Below, one piece after another: positions 51,447 through 59,780 of a stretch of 64,000 nt of DNA. The notes under the pieces are model-generated. The model saw only the letters and a program-made list of their open reading frames with translations, did not search any database and was not told the origin of the DNA. Positions within the stretch are counted from its first letter, which is position 1. Each line of letters starts with the position of its first letter. The position numbers and the translations under genes are program-made. Origin of the DNA: Bordetella genomosp. 1 (lineage in GTDB: Bacteria > Pseudomonadota > Gammaproteobacteria > Burkholderiales > Burkholderiaceae_B); contig NZ_NEVL01000005.1 of NCBI RefSeq assembly GCF_002261335.1, positions 244,035 through 308,034 of the forward strand, read 5' to 3'.

Positions 51447-51498
51447 CGCGGCACAGCCGCTACACTGTTGCTGTGTTATTCAGCTATTGGTAAGCCCC

Positions 51499-51687
51499 AT
51501 GCGTCTGTTGATTGCCCTGCTGTTGCCCCCGCTCGTGTTCTTCACCATCGGCCGCCCCTTTGCCGGCCTGTTCTGCCTGATCCTGCAGATCACGCTGATC
51601 GGCTGGATTCCGGCGGCCATCTGGGCCGTGTATTCGCTCAGCCAGTACAACACCGACAAGAAGATCTCCAAGGCGCTGGGCCGCTGA
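51499..51687 (+). CDS. YqaE/Pmp3-family small membrane protein
   Basis: The 62-residue protein consists of two membrane helices (LLIALLLPPLVFFTIGRP and LFCLILQITLIGWIPAAIWA) and a short basic tail. The PPL at the end of helix 1 and IGWIPAAIWAVYSL in helix 2 match the Pmp3/YqaE family, small stress-related membrane proteins thought to affect membrane potential. It is slightly longer than the usual 52-58 residues. Confidence 0.85.
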   Translation: MRLLIALLLPPLVFFTIGRPFAGLFCLILQITLIGWIPAAIWAVYSLSQYNTDKKISKALGR

Positions 51688-51792
51688 GCCCACGCCTGCG
51701 CATCGGCTCGTCGCCGTGAGCGATGAGCGCTGTGCTAAATTTTCGCTCCGCGCGGCCCGTGATTCCTGCTTCTGGCCGCGAGGAGACTCCTC

Positions 51793-52926
51793 TTGCGCAT
51801 TCCACTGAAGCACTGGCTCGCGGCTTTCGCGCCCGTGCCCGTCGGCGCCAACGCCCGAGAAAAGTGCTACGGCTCGCTCGGCGCCCTGCTCGGCCTGTTC
51901 GTGACCGAATGGATCGGCCGCCACACCCTGGGTGTGGCCAGCCCCTGGTTCATCGCCCCCATGGGCGCCTCGTCCGTCCTGCTGTTCGCCGCCCCCGCCA
52001 GCCCCCTGGCGCAGCCCTGGTCGATCCTGGGCGGCAACGTCGTGTCCGCCGTGATGGGCGTGACCTGCGCACTGCTCATTCCCACGCCGGGCCTGGCCGC
52101 CGCCGTGGCCTGCGCCAGCGCCATTGCCGCCATGTTCGCGCTGCGCTGCCTGCACCCGCCCGGCGGCGCGGTCGCGCTGACCGCCGTGCTCGGCGGCTCG
52201 GCGGTCACGCAGCTGGGCTACGGCTTCGTGCTGTGGCCGGTCGCGCTCAACTCGCTGATCCTGGTCTGCATCGGCGTGGTGTTCAACGGCGTCCTGCGCC
52301 GCAACTATCCGCGCCGCCCGGCCGAGGCCCCGGCGCAGCATGGCACGCGCGACCCCGCCGCCAGCAGCCGGCTGGGCTTCACCAGCGCCGACCTGGAAGC
52401 GGCGCTGGGCGAACGCGGCGAGCTGCTCGACATCAGCCGCGAAGACCTGGAATCGATCGTGATGGCCGCCGAGGGCCGCGCGGCGGTACGCCGTTTCGGC
52501 GAGGTGCGCTGCGCCGACATCATGTCGCGCGACGTGATCGCGGTGGCGCCCGAAGACACGCTGGACCACGCGGCGCAATTGTTGCGCCTGCATCGATTGC
52601 AGGCCCTGCCGGTGCGCGACGGCGAGGGCCACTACCTCGGCATGATGGCCGAACGCGACCTGCTCGCGCGCCAGGCACGCACCCTCAACCCCGCCACGCC
52701 CGCGCTGGTGCGCGACTGCCTGCGCTCGGAAGTGCCGTTCGCCACGCCCGACCTGCCCATCGTGGAGCTCGCGCGCCCGATGGCCGACGGCCTGCACTGC
52801 GTGCCGGTGCTCGATGCGCAGGGCCACGTCGTGGGCCTGGTCACGCAATCGGACCTCGTGGGCGCGCTCTACCAGATCGCGCTCGCGGCCGACACCACGC
52901 CGCATCCGAACCGGCTCGCCGCCTGA
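51793..52926 (+). CDS. HPP family membrane protein with two CBS domains
   Basis: The 377-residue protein has an HPP domain of four or five membrane helices (about residues 20-175) containing the name-giving motif CLHPPGGAVAL and APMGASSVLLF. A cytoplasmic C-terminal half follows with paired CBS domains (about 237-365; CADIMSRDVIAVAPEDTLDHA and LPIVELARPMADG), which usually bind adenine nucleotides. HPP proteins are associated with nitrite transport in plants and cyanobacteria; the role here is unknown. The start is TTG 51793 with AGGAG seven bases upstream. A bidirectional terminator follows. Confidence 0.88.
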   Translation: MRIPLKHWLAAFAPVPVGANAREKCYGSLGALLGLFVTEWIGRHTLGVASPWFIAPMGASSVLLFAAPASPLAQPWSILGGNVVSAVMGVTCALLIPTPGLAAAVACASAIAAMFALRCLHPPGGAVALTAVLGGSAVTQLGYGFVLWPVALNSLILVCIGVVFNGVLRRNYPRRPAEAPAQHGTRDPAASSRLGFTSADLEAALGERGELLDISREDLESIVMAAEGRAAVRRFGEVRCADIMSRDVIAVAPEDTLDHAAQLLRLHRLQALPVRDGEGHYLGMMAERDLLARQARTLNPATPALVRDCLRSEVPFATPDLPIVELARPMADGLHCVPVLDAQGHVVGLVTQSDLVGALYQIALAADTTPHPNRLAA

Positions 52927-52944
52927 ACGCGGCCCGCGCCCCAA

Positions 52945-52976
52945 AGCAAAAGGCCCGCTTGCGCGGGCCTTTTGCT
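52945..52976. terminator. Bidirectional terminator between HPP-CBS and ilvE genes
   Basis: AGCAAAAGGCCCGC pairs over 14 bases with GCGGGCCTTTTGCT around a TTGC loop, between convergent genes. Confidence 0.85.
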
Positions 52977-53001
52977 GCTTGCGGGAATCAGCAAGCCAGT
53001 A

Positions 53002-54099
53002 TCACTTGAGCTTGCGCAGCCAGTTGTGCGGATCGGCGGCGCGGCCGCGCTGGATGTCGATCAGCGCGGCCTTCAGGCGTTCGGTGACCGGGCCGGCCTG
53101 GCCCTGGCCCATCGTGAAGCCGTGCTTGCGACCCTTGACCTCGCCGATCGGCGTGACCACGGCGGCGGTGCCGCAGGCGAAGGCCTCGGTGAGGCGGCCG
53201 CTCTTGGCATCGGCCTGCCATTGGTCGATCGAATAGGGCTCTTCGCGCACGGTGATGCCCAGGCCGCGCGCCAGGTTGATCAGCGAATCGCGCGTGATGC
53301 CGGGCAGGATGGTGCCGGTGAGCGGCGGGGTCTGGATCGAGCCGTCGGCGAACACGAAGAACACGTTCATGCCGCCCAGCTCCTCGATCCAGCGGCGCTC
53401 GACCGCGTCGAGGAACACCACCTGCTCGCAGCCTTCCTTCTGGCCTTCGGCCTGCGCCAGCAGGCTGGCGGCGTAGTTGCCGCCGCACTTGGCGTCGCCC
53501 GTGCCGCCCGGCGCGGCGCGGGTGTAGTTGTCGGAGACCCAGATCTTGACCGCGCCGGCGCCGCTCTTGAAATAGGCGCCCACGGGCGAGGCGATCACGC
53601 AGAACAGGTAGTCGGTGGAGGGCTTGGTGCCCAGCGCGACTTCAGTGCTGATCATGAACGGACGCAGGTACAGCGAGGCGCCCTCGGCCGACGGAATCCA
53701 GTCCTGGTCGATACGCACCAGCTGCTCGACCGCCTCGATGAAGAGCTCCTCGGGCAGCTCGGCCATGGCCAGGCGGCGGGCGGAGTTGCGGAAGCGGCGC
53801 GCGTTGGCATCGGGGCGGAACAGCGTGGCCGAACCATCGGGCAGGCGGTAGGCCTTCAGGCCCTCGAAGATCTCCTGGGCGTAGTGCAGCACCAGGGTCG
53901 AGGGATTGAGCTGCAGGTCGGCGCGCGGTTCGATGCGCGCGTCGTGCCAGCCCTTGGCTTCCGAGTAGCGGATGGTTGCCATGTGGTCGGTGAACAGGCG
54001 GCCGAAGCCGGGATCCTGCAGGCGGCGCGTGCGCTCGTCGGCGGCGACCGGGGCCGTGTGGGGGGTGATGGCAAAGGAAATACGCGAAGACTCGCTCAT
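53002..54099 (-). CDS. ilvE: Branched-chain amino-acid aminotransferase
   Basis: The 365-residue fold-type IV PLP enzyme transaminates valine, leucine and isoleucine. Landmarks are HYAQEIFEGLKAYRLPDG, ARRFRNSARRLAMAELP, LYLRPFMI, the PLP lysine in DAKCGGNYAASLLAQ, VFLDAVERRWIEELGGMN and LTGTILPGITRDSL. The length and N-terminal extension are those of the class II (eukaryotic/BCAT2-like) type common in betaproteobacteria, not the 308-residue E. coli IlvE. ATG 54099 has AGGGAG upstream. Confidence 0.94.
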   Translation of the reverse strand: MSESSRISFAITPHTAPVAADERTRRLQDPGFGRLFTDHMATIRYSEAKGWHDARIEPRADLQLNPSTLVLHYAQEIFEGLKAYRLPDGSATLFRPDANARRFRNSARRLAMAELPEELFIEAVEQLVRIDQDWIPSAEGASLYLRPFMISTEVALGTKPSTDYLFCVIASPVGAYFKSGAGAVKIWVSDNYTRAAPGGTGDAKCGGNYAASLLAQAEGQKEGCEQVVFLDAVERRWIEELGGMNVFFVFADGSIQTPPLTGTILPGITRDSLINLARGLGITVREEPYSIDQWQADAKSGRLTEAFACGTAAVVTPIGEVKGRKHGFTMGQGQAGPVTERLKAALIDIQRGRAADPHNWLRKLK

Positions 54100-54320
54100 G
54101 TCTGCTCCCTGGAATGTCGAGCCGCGGCCGGACGGCCGGCGGTAAAAACCGGTGGGCGGGCCGTGCCGGAGCGCAACGTTCCGGGGCGGCAGGTGCGCCA
54201 TAGGCGAGAGCTTAACGCCTGGCGGCCTTTCCCGCGCGGCGCAATCGCCGGATTCAGCACGCCGAAAGGCGCAAATCGACTTGGTAAGATCGCCCCTCCG
54301 GACACCCACGTGAGATCGAC

Positions 54321-54401
54321 ATGGAACTGACCCCGCCCGGCAAGCCGCGGAAGGCGCTCGAACGCGAGGCCGCCGACGCCAGACCCTGGCAATCGCAATG
54401 A
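54321..54401 (+). CDS. Possible 26-residue leader ORF
   Basis: ATG at 54321 opens a frame MELTPPGKPRKALEREAADA ending in TGA that overlaps the ATG of the next gene as ATGA. The sequence is charged and without known similarity. Coupling suggests it could control translation of the downstream membrane protein, but coding potential of so short a frame is weak. Confidence 0.3.
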   Translation: MELTPPGKPRKALEREAADARPWQSQ

Positions 54402-55579
54402 GCGCGGCCCCCGGCACGGTCACCCGCGTCGGCCGCCTGATCGGGTTCGACATCGACACGCGCGACCCCGACACGCTGCGTCTGCGCGCGCGCCAGTTTC
54501 CGCTGGTGTTCGTGCTGCTGCTGGTGTGCGGCATGCTCATGGTGCTCACCGGCGTCTTCATCTACGAAGGCGACGACATCCTCGGCAAGCTCGCGCGCGA
54601 CAACGGCATCACGCAACTGCTGGTGGGCCTGTGCATGCTGATGCTGGCCGCGGCCGGCCCCGCCGGGCTGATCTACTGGCCGGCGCGCGAGGCCTGGGTG
54701 TTCTCGCGCTCGCGCCAGGAAGCCTGGCTCGAGACGCGCAACGTGTTCGGCCTGCGCTACCGCCATTCCGATCCGATCCCGCTGGCGCGGTTGCGCGGCA
54801 TGCACCTGCGCGCGTACACGCAATCGCACGTCCCGACGCTCTCCCCGGTCATCGTCGGCGAGGACGGACGCGCCCATCCGATCGGCCTGTCGGCGGTGTC
54901 GATGCGGCAGCACTCGCCCTCCGTGCAGGCCTTTCTCGCGGCCATCGCGGCCTTTCTCGGCCGCGGCTGGGGCGAGCCCATCACGGACGAACAGACCTGG
55001 GACCGCCTGATGGCCGAGCACGAGCGTGCCGGGCGCGCGCGCCGCCCGGACCCGGCCGCCGCGTCGGCCGCCCCGCCTTCGGTATCGGCATCGGTATCCG
55101 CACCCGCCGACGCGGACACGCCCGCCGGAGCGCCCGGGCGCAGGCGCAGCAAGGGCCGGCGCGGCCGCAAGCGCGGCGCCCGCCAGGAGCCGGCACAGGC
55201 CGGTGGCTGGCAGTCGCGGCCACCGCTCGCGTCGGCGCGCGATGACGTCGAGACGGCCGGGCCCGCCGACAGCAAATGGCCGGCCATCTCGATGCCGGTA
55301 CGCGTCTTCATCGGCGTGCTCGGCGTGTTCTTCGCCGTGCTCACGCTGAACAACGCCCTGGCGCTGCTCAGCGCGCTGTTCTCGGGCCGGCTGTCGTATT
55401 CGGCCAGCCGGCCGAGCTACTCCCGCTCGATCATCCATTTCTCCGAGGAGCCGATCTGGTTCTGCGTCACCTTTCTGGTGCAGACGCTCATCCTGCTGCT
55501 GATCGCCGGCCTCGCCTATGGCTGCCTCAAGGGCGCGCTGGTCGCACCGGGGCAGAAGCCCAACAAGGACCGGCGCTGA
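54398..55579 (+). CDS. Hypothetical membrane protein with PH-like middle region
   Basis: The 393-residue protein has two N-terminal membrane helices (about residues 34-57 and 72-92), a globular stretch (about 98-210; ETRNVFGLRYRHSDPIPLARL followed by a beta-rich segment), a long disordered, very basic linker (about 215-290, rich in Ala, Pro and Arg, including RRRSKGRRGRKRG) and two C-terminal helices (about 300-325 and 355-380). I do not recognise a family. Two helix pairs around a soluble domain suggest a small membrane sensor or assembly factor. Neighbours (ilvE, yghU-like) give no hint. Confidence 0.7.
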   Translation: MSAAPGTVTRVGRLIGFDIDTRDPDTLRLRARQFPLVFVLLLVCGMLMVLTGVFIYEGDDILGKLARDNGITQLLVGLCMLMLAAAGPAGLIYWPAREAWVFSRSRQEAWLETRNVFGLRYRHSDPIPLARLRGMHLRAYTQSHVPTLSPVIVGEDGRAHPIGLSAVSMRQHSPSVQAFLAAIAAFLGRGWGEPITDEQTWDRLMAEHERAGRARRPDPAAASAAPPSVSASVSAPADADTPAGAPGRRRSKGRRGRKRGARQEPAQAGGWQSRPPLASARDDVETAGPADSKWPAISMPVRVFIGVLGVFFAVLTLNNALALLSALFSGRLSYSASRPSYSRSIIHFSEEPIWFCVTFLVQTLILLLIAGLAYGCLKGALVAPGQKPNKDRR

Positions 55580-55688
55580 GCCGCTCACCGCACGCACGAC
55601 CGCAACCCGATTCGCGTTGCGGTCTTTCGCGGCAGGCACCGATCGACGCGTTACCCTTGCAGGGTCAACCGATCTTCCAGGAGTACCG

Positions 55689-56567
55689 ATGTCCAGCAAC
55701 GACTACACCCCGCCCGAAGTCTGGCAGCCCGGCAATCCCGCCGCCACCTCGAGCGCGGCCGCGCGCCTGAACCGCCCCGTGGCCGGCGCCACGCACGAGA
55801 AGGCGCTGCCGGTGGGCAAGCATCCGCTGCAGCTCTATTCGCTCGGCACGCCCAACGGCCAGAAGGTCACGATCATGCTGGAAGAGCTGCTCGCCGCGGG
55901 CCACACCGGCGCCGAGTACGACGCCTGGCTGATCCGCATCGGCGAGGGCGACCAGTTCGGCAGCGGCTTCGTCGACGTCAATCCCAACTCCAAGATCCCC
56001 GCGCTGGTCGACCGTTCCGGTCCCCAGCCAATCCGTGTATTCGAGTCCGGCGCCATCCTGCTGCACCTGGCCGAGAAGTTCGGCGCGTTCTTGCCCACCG
56101 ACCCCGCCGGCCGCGCCGAGCTGCTGTCGTGGCTGTTCTGGCAGATGGGCAGCGCGCCCTACGTGGGTGGCGGCTTCGGCCACTTCTACGCCTATGCGCC
56201 GGTCAAGATCGAATACGCGATCGACCGCTTCACGATGGAGGCCAAGCGCCAGCTCGACGTGCTCGACCGCCGTCTCGCCGAACAGCCCTTCCTCGCCGGC
56301 GACACCTACACCATCGCCGACATCGCCGTGTTCCCCTGGTATGCCGGCCTGATCAAGGGTTGGGTCTACGACGCGGCCACCTTCCTGTCGGCGCACGAGT
56401 ACCGCAACCTGCATCGCTGGGCCGATGCCATCGCGGCGCGGCCCGCGGTCAAGCGCGGGCTGATGGTGAACCGCCTGCGCGGCGATCCCTCGCAGCAGTT
56501 GCACGAGCGCCACGACGCCAGCGATTTCGACACCCGCACGCAGGACAAGCTCGCCGCCCAGGCCTGA
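55689..56567 (+). CDS. yghU: Glutathione-dependent disulfide-bond oxidoreductase, YghU-like
   Basis: The 292-residue glutathione S-transferase-fold protein matches E. coli YghU along its length: NRPVAGATHEKALPVGKHPL, the active-site region YSLGTPNGQKVTIMLEELL (Asn in place of Tyr/Ser), VNPNSKIPALVD, RVFESGAILLHLAEKFG and GGGFGHFYAYAPVKIEYAI. YghU reduces disulfides and organic peroxides using two glutathione molecules. ATG 55689 has AGGAG upstream. A terminator hairpin follows. Confidence 0.93.
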   Translation: MSSNDYTPPEVWQPGNPAATSSAAARLNRPVAGATHEKALPVGKHPLQLYSLGTPNGQKVTIMLEELLAAGHTGAEYDAWLIRIGEGDQFGSGFVDVNPNSKIPALVDRSGPQPIRVFESGAILLHLAEKFGAFLPTDPAGRAELLSWLFWQMGSAPYVGGGFGHFYAYAPVKIEYAIDRFTMEAKRQLDVLDRRLAEQPFLAGDTYTIADIAVFPWYAGLIKGWVYDAATFLSAHEYRNLHRWADAIAARPAVKRGLMVNRLRGDPSQQLHERHDASDFDTRTQDKLAAQA

Positions 56568-56605
56568 TCGCCCGGACCGCCGGCGCAGGCGCGCCGCACC
56601 CGCGA

Positions 56606-56629
56606 CGGCACCCCTCGGGGTGCCGTTTT
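56606..56629 (+). terminator. Intrinsic terminator after the yghU-like gene
   Basis: CGGCACCCC pairs with GGGGTGCCG and is followed by TTTTC. Confidence 0.8.
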
Positions 56630-56776
56630 CCATGGCCGCGCGCAGGCCCGGGCGGCCGCAAGGATCAAGCGCAATTTAGTTGCTTATGCAACCAAATACG
56701 CAGACGAAGCGGACGCGATCGGAACACTTGCTATCATTGAGCCCTTTTTTGCCACGGAAAACAGGGATACAGATCG

Positions 56777-57790
56777 ATGATTCGACGCATGCACATCAAG
56801 AAAATGATTGGCGCCGCAAGCCTGATCGCAGGCGCCTCGCTGAGTCTGAACGCACACGCCGCCGCCCCGGCATGCGAACTGGACAGGCCGGTCAAATTCG
56901 GTGGCATGAACTGGGAATCGAATCTGATGCTGGTGAACGTGGAGCGCTACATCGTCGAGCACGGCTACGGCTGCAAGACCCAGGTCGAGCAGGGCGACAC
57001 GCTGCCGATGTTCGCCGCCCTGCAGCGCGGCGACGTGGACATCAATTCCGAAATCTGGATCACGCAGATACAGGAGCCCTGGGACCGCGCCATCGCCGCG
57101 GGCAAGGTCAAGCCGGTGGGCACGGTGTTCGAGGGCACCGACGGCTGGTACGTGCCGCGCTACACCGCCGAGAAATTCCCCCAGCTCAAGGCCGCCACGG
57201 ACCTGAAGGGCCTGCACGAATCCTTCGTCGACGACGAGGACCCCGGCCGCGGCCGCATCTATGGCTGCGCCGCGGGCTGGACCTGCGGCACCATCAACGC
57301 CAACCTGCTCAAGGCCTTCGAGCTGCAGGACGAGTATCTGGTGTATTCGCCAGGCAACGCGGCCGCGCAGCGCGCCGCCATCACGGCCGCCTTCAAGCGC
57401 AAGAAAGACATCGTCTTCTACTACTGGACGCCGACCTCGCTGGTGGGCTCGCTGGACCTGGTCAAGCTGAAGCTGCCGCCGGTCGATGACAAGGCGCTGG
57501 CCTGCATCATGGACCCGGACTGCGCCGATCCCCGACCCACCGGCCTGGCCGCCTACCCGGTGGTCACCGCGGTCAACACCGACTTCGCGCAGCGCGCACC
57601 CAAGCTGGTGACCTTCCTGTCCAAGGTGCAGGTGCCGGAAGACGTGCTGACCGCGACGCTGGGCCACATGGCGCGCGAGAAGCTCGAGATCGAGGAAGCC
57701 TCGCGCTATTTCCTCGAACAGCACCCCGAGATCTGGACCAAGTGGGTGCCCTCCGAAGTGGCCGAGCGCGTGCGCCAGAAGCTGGACTGA
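56777..57790 (+). CDS. Glycine betaine/choline ABC-transporter substrate-binding protein (ProX/OpuAC-like)
   Basis: The 337-residue periplasmic protein has a signal peptide ending LNAHAAA and an OpuAC domain: RPVKFGGMNWESNLMLVNVE, ALQRGDVDINSEIWITQ, and EIEEASRYFLEQHPEIWTKW at the C-terminus. Such proteins bind quaternary amines such as glycine betaine in an aromatic cage. No permease or ATPase genes follow, so it is an orphan binding protein. A five-base inverted repeat GTTGC-TTAT-GCAAC (56679-56692) in the AT-rich upstream region may be an operator. Confidence 0.88.
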   Translation: MIRRMHIKKMIGAASLIAGASLSLNAHAAAPACELDRPVKFGGMNWESNLMLVNVERYIVEHGYGCKTQVEQGDTLPMFAALQRGDVDINSEIWITQIQEPWDRAIAAGKVKPVGTVFEGTDGWYVPRYTAEKFPQLKAATDLKGLHESFVDDEDPGRGRIYGCAAGWTCGTINANLLKAFELQDEYLVYSPGNAAAQRAAITAAFKRKKDIVFYYWTPTSLVGSLDLVKLKLPPVDDKALACIMDPDCADPRPTGLAAYPVVTAVNTDFAQRAPKLVTFLSKVQVPEDVLTATLGHMAREKLEIEEASRYFLEQHPEIWTKWVPSEVAERVRQKLD

Positions 57791-57815
57791 GGCGCGCGCG
57801 CCCGAGGCCAGGGGC

Positions 57816-59396
57816 CTAGACGGCTTGCGGCAACGCCTCGCGCTCGCGTCGCGCGATCGCCATGCGCCCGATCAGCCAGACCGCGCGCTCGAACAGGCGG
57901 GTGGCCGCGAGCAGGTCGCGCATCGCCGCCTCGTCGTGGGCATCGGAGGCCGCCACCTGGCGCCGCATGCGCTCCAGCAGCTCGCCGCGATCGCCGCTGA
58001 TGCGGATCAGCGTGTCCAGGTCGTCCGCGTCGGGGCCGCCCTCGCCCGCCGTGTCGGCCAGCAGGCCGGCGAGCGTGCGCAAGGCCTCTGACAGATTGAA
58101 CAGCAGCGTCGGATGCGCGCCGCGCGCATCGACGATGCGGGCGAAGCCTTCGACCGTATCGAGCAGCGCGCGCAGGTTTTCCAGCTGCGACTGCGCGTGC
58201 AGCGCCTGGTCGAGCACGGCGCGCGCGGGGCTGCGGCTCATGAGCGACACCAGGAAGGCCTCGGTCTGCAGCACGATGCTGCGGGCGCCTTCGAGCTCGG
58301 CGCGGCGTTGCGGCGCCGGGGCCGGGGCCAGGGCCGAGTCCAGGTCGGGCAATAGCGCAGGCAGCCGGCGCACCAGCCGGTCGCGCTCCAGCGCGGCCAG
58401 CACCAGCGCGTTGAGCGGATCCTCCACCGCGCGGTCGTAGATGTAATGCGGCTGGCTCGCCAGCTCCACGGGATCGTCGGGCGTGAACCGCCCGGCCAGC
58501 GCCACCGCGCGTTCGCGCCAGAGCGTGAGCGGCAAGGCGCCCGCCACCTGCATGGCCAGGAACAACAGCGCCAGCAGCAGGGGCGCGCCCGCCGCGGCGG
58601 CATCGATGCCGCGCGCGCCCAGCAGCCAGGCCGGCGCCACGATCGCGCTGCCGCCCAGCTTGACCATCACGTGGATCAGGCACAGGCGCCGGCCGCTGCC
58701 GCGCAGGCCGCTGCCCGACAGCAGCACGGCCACGCCGCTGCCGACGTTGGCGCCGGTCATGATCCAGAACGCCGCGTCGAACCCGATGAAGCCGCCGTGC
58801 AACGCCGCCACCGCCAGGATCGACGCGGCCGACGCCGACTGCGTGACCAGCGCCATCACCGCGCCGAGCAGCGCCGCGACCGGCAGGCTCAGGCCCTGGC
58901 CCAGCAGCGCGCGCCAGTCGTCGGCACTCAGGCCGGAAGGCGCATGCTTGATCAGGTCCAGGCCCATGAAGAGCAGCGCCAGGCCGAGGCCGGCCCAGAT
59001 CCAGTCGCGCCGCGCGGCGTGGCGGTCGAGCTTGAAATGCAGCGACAGGCCGGCGGCCGCCACCATGTAGAGCACCACCAGCCGCAGGTCCAGCGTGGCC
59101 AGGAACACCAGCGCCGCAGTGCCGGCGTTGGCGCCGGCCACCACGGGCGCGGCCTGGGCCAGCGACATGACGCGCCCCTGCACCAGGTTGGCGGTGATCA
59201 GCGTGACCGCATTGCTCGATTGCGCCAGGGCACCCGCCATCGCGCCGGCCAGCAGCCCGCTCCAGCGCGACGCCGTGGCAGCGCGCAGCGCACGCCGCAT
59301 GCGCATGCCGGCCGCCTGCCGCAGATGCTGGCCGAGCAGCCGCAGGCCGATGAACAGCAGTCCCAGGCCAGAGAGGAGTTCCGCAAGCGTGATCAT
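57816..59396 (-). CDS. Na/Pi-cotransporter family protein with PhoU-like C-terminus
   Basis: The 526-residue protein has an N-terminal transporter (about residues 1-300) with the two inverted-repeat signature motifs ALAQSSNAVTL and LVTQSASAASI, plus GANVGSGVAVLLSG, typical of the NptA/YjbB Na/Pi symporters. The C-terminal ~190 residues are helical and PhoU-like. It should move phosphate with sodium, in bacteria often as an exporter. A PhoB-box-like site lies 114-131 bases upstream of the ATG (see 59510). It converges with the betaine-binding gene. Confidence 0.87.
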   Translation of the reverse strand: MITLAELLSGLGLLFIGLRLLGQHLRQAAGMRMRRALRAATASRWSGLLAGAMAGALAQSSNAVTLITANLVQGRVMSLAQAAPVVAGANAGTAALVFLATLDLRLVVLYMVAAAGLSLHFKLDRHAARRDWIWAGLGLALLFMGLDLIKHAPSGLSADDWRALLGQGLSLPVAALLGAVMALVTQSASAASILAVAALHGGFIGFDAAFWIMTGANVGSGVAVLLSGSGLRGSGRRLCLIHVMVKLGGSAIVAPAWLLGARGIDAAAAGAPLLLALLFLAMQVAGALPLTLWRERAVALAGRFTPDDPVELASQPHYIYDRAVEDPLNALVLAALERDRLVRRLPALLPDLDSALAPAPAPQRRAELEGARSIVLQTEAFLVSLMSRSPARAVLDQALHAQSQLENLRALLDTVEGFARIVDARGAHPTLLFNLSEALRTLAGLLADTAGEGGPDADDLDTLIRISGDRGELLERMRRQVAASDAHDEAAMRDLLAATRLFERAVWLIGRMAIARREREALPQAV

Positions 59397-59780
59397 CGTG
59401 AGGGCGGCGTCGAAAAATTTTCCGATATTGCCCACGCCGCATTGCAGCCGCGTGTCAGCGTGTCGGGAGCCCGCCGCGGCCGTGCCGCCTCGACACACCT
59501 GCTGACACTCTGTCAGCGCTATGACAGCGAATCGACATGTACGGTTGGATAGATTGAAAGTGATTCCGCCACGCCGGGGCGAGGCTGCGCGCCTGTGACC
59601 GCTGTCTTTCCCGTGTGAGGGCCCCGCCGCGTAACGCGCACCATCGCAGTGCAGCGGCGGCACGCGGGCCTGCGTCGGGATCGATCCGTTCACAACAAGG
59701 TGTGACGGCGTCCGTGGCCAGTGCGCGGACGCCGTGCCGGCCACGCGGGGCCCGGGCACCTTGCCAAAAGAGGCGAGCGC
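59397..59780. promoter_or_regulatory. 384-base divergent regulatory region
   Basis: Between the phosphate-transporter and glycosyltransferase starts there is no gene. The stretch carries several TGTCA/TGACA words (59453, 59503-59515, 59522-59526), including the Pho-box-like site, and an AT-richer patch (about 59540-59570) suited to a promoter for the plus strand. Confidence 0.45.
59510..59527 (-). promoter_or_regulatory. PhoB-box-like site
   Basis: Read on the minus strand CTGTCATAGCGCTGACAG is two 7-base repeats (CTGTCAT, CTGACAG) at the 11-base spacing of the Pho box CTGTCATNNNNCTGTCAT, with a third partial repeat (TCAGCAG) 11 bases on. It lies upstream of the Na/Pi transporter gene, which fits control by phosphate. 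Confidence 0.5.
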
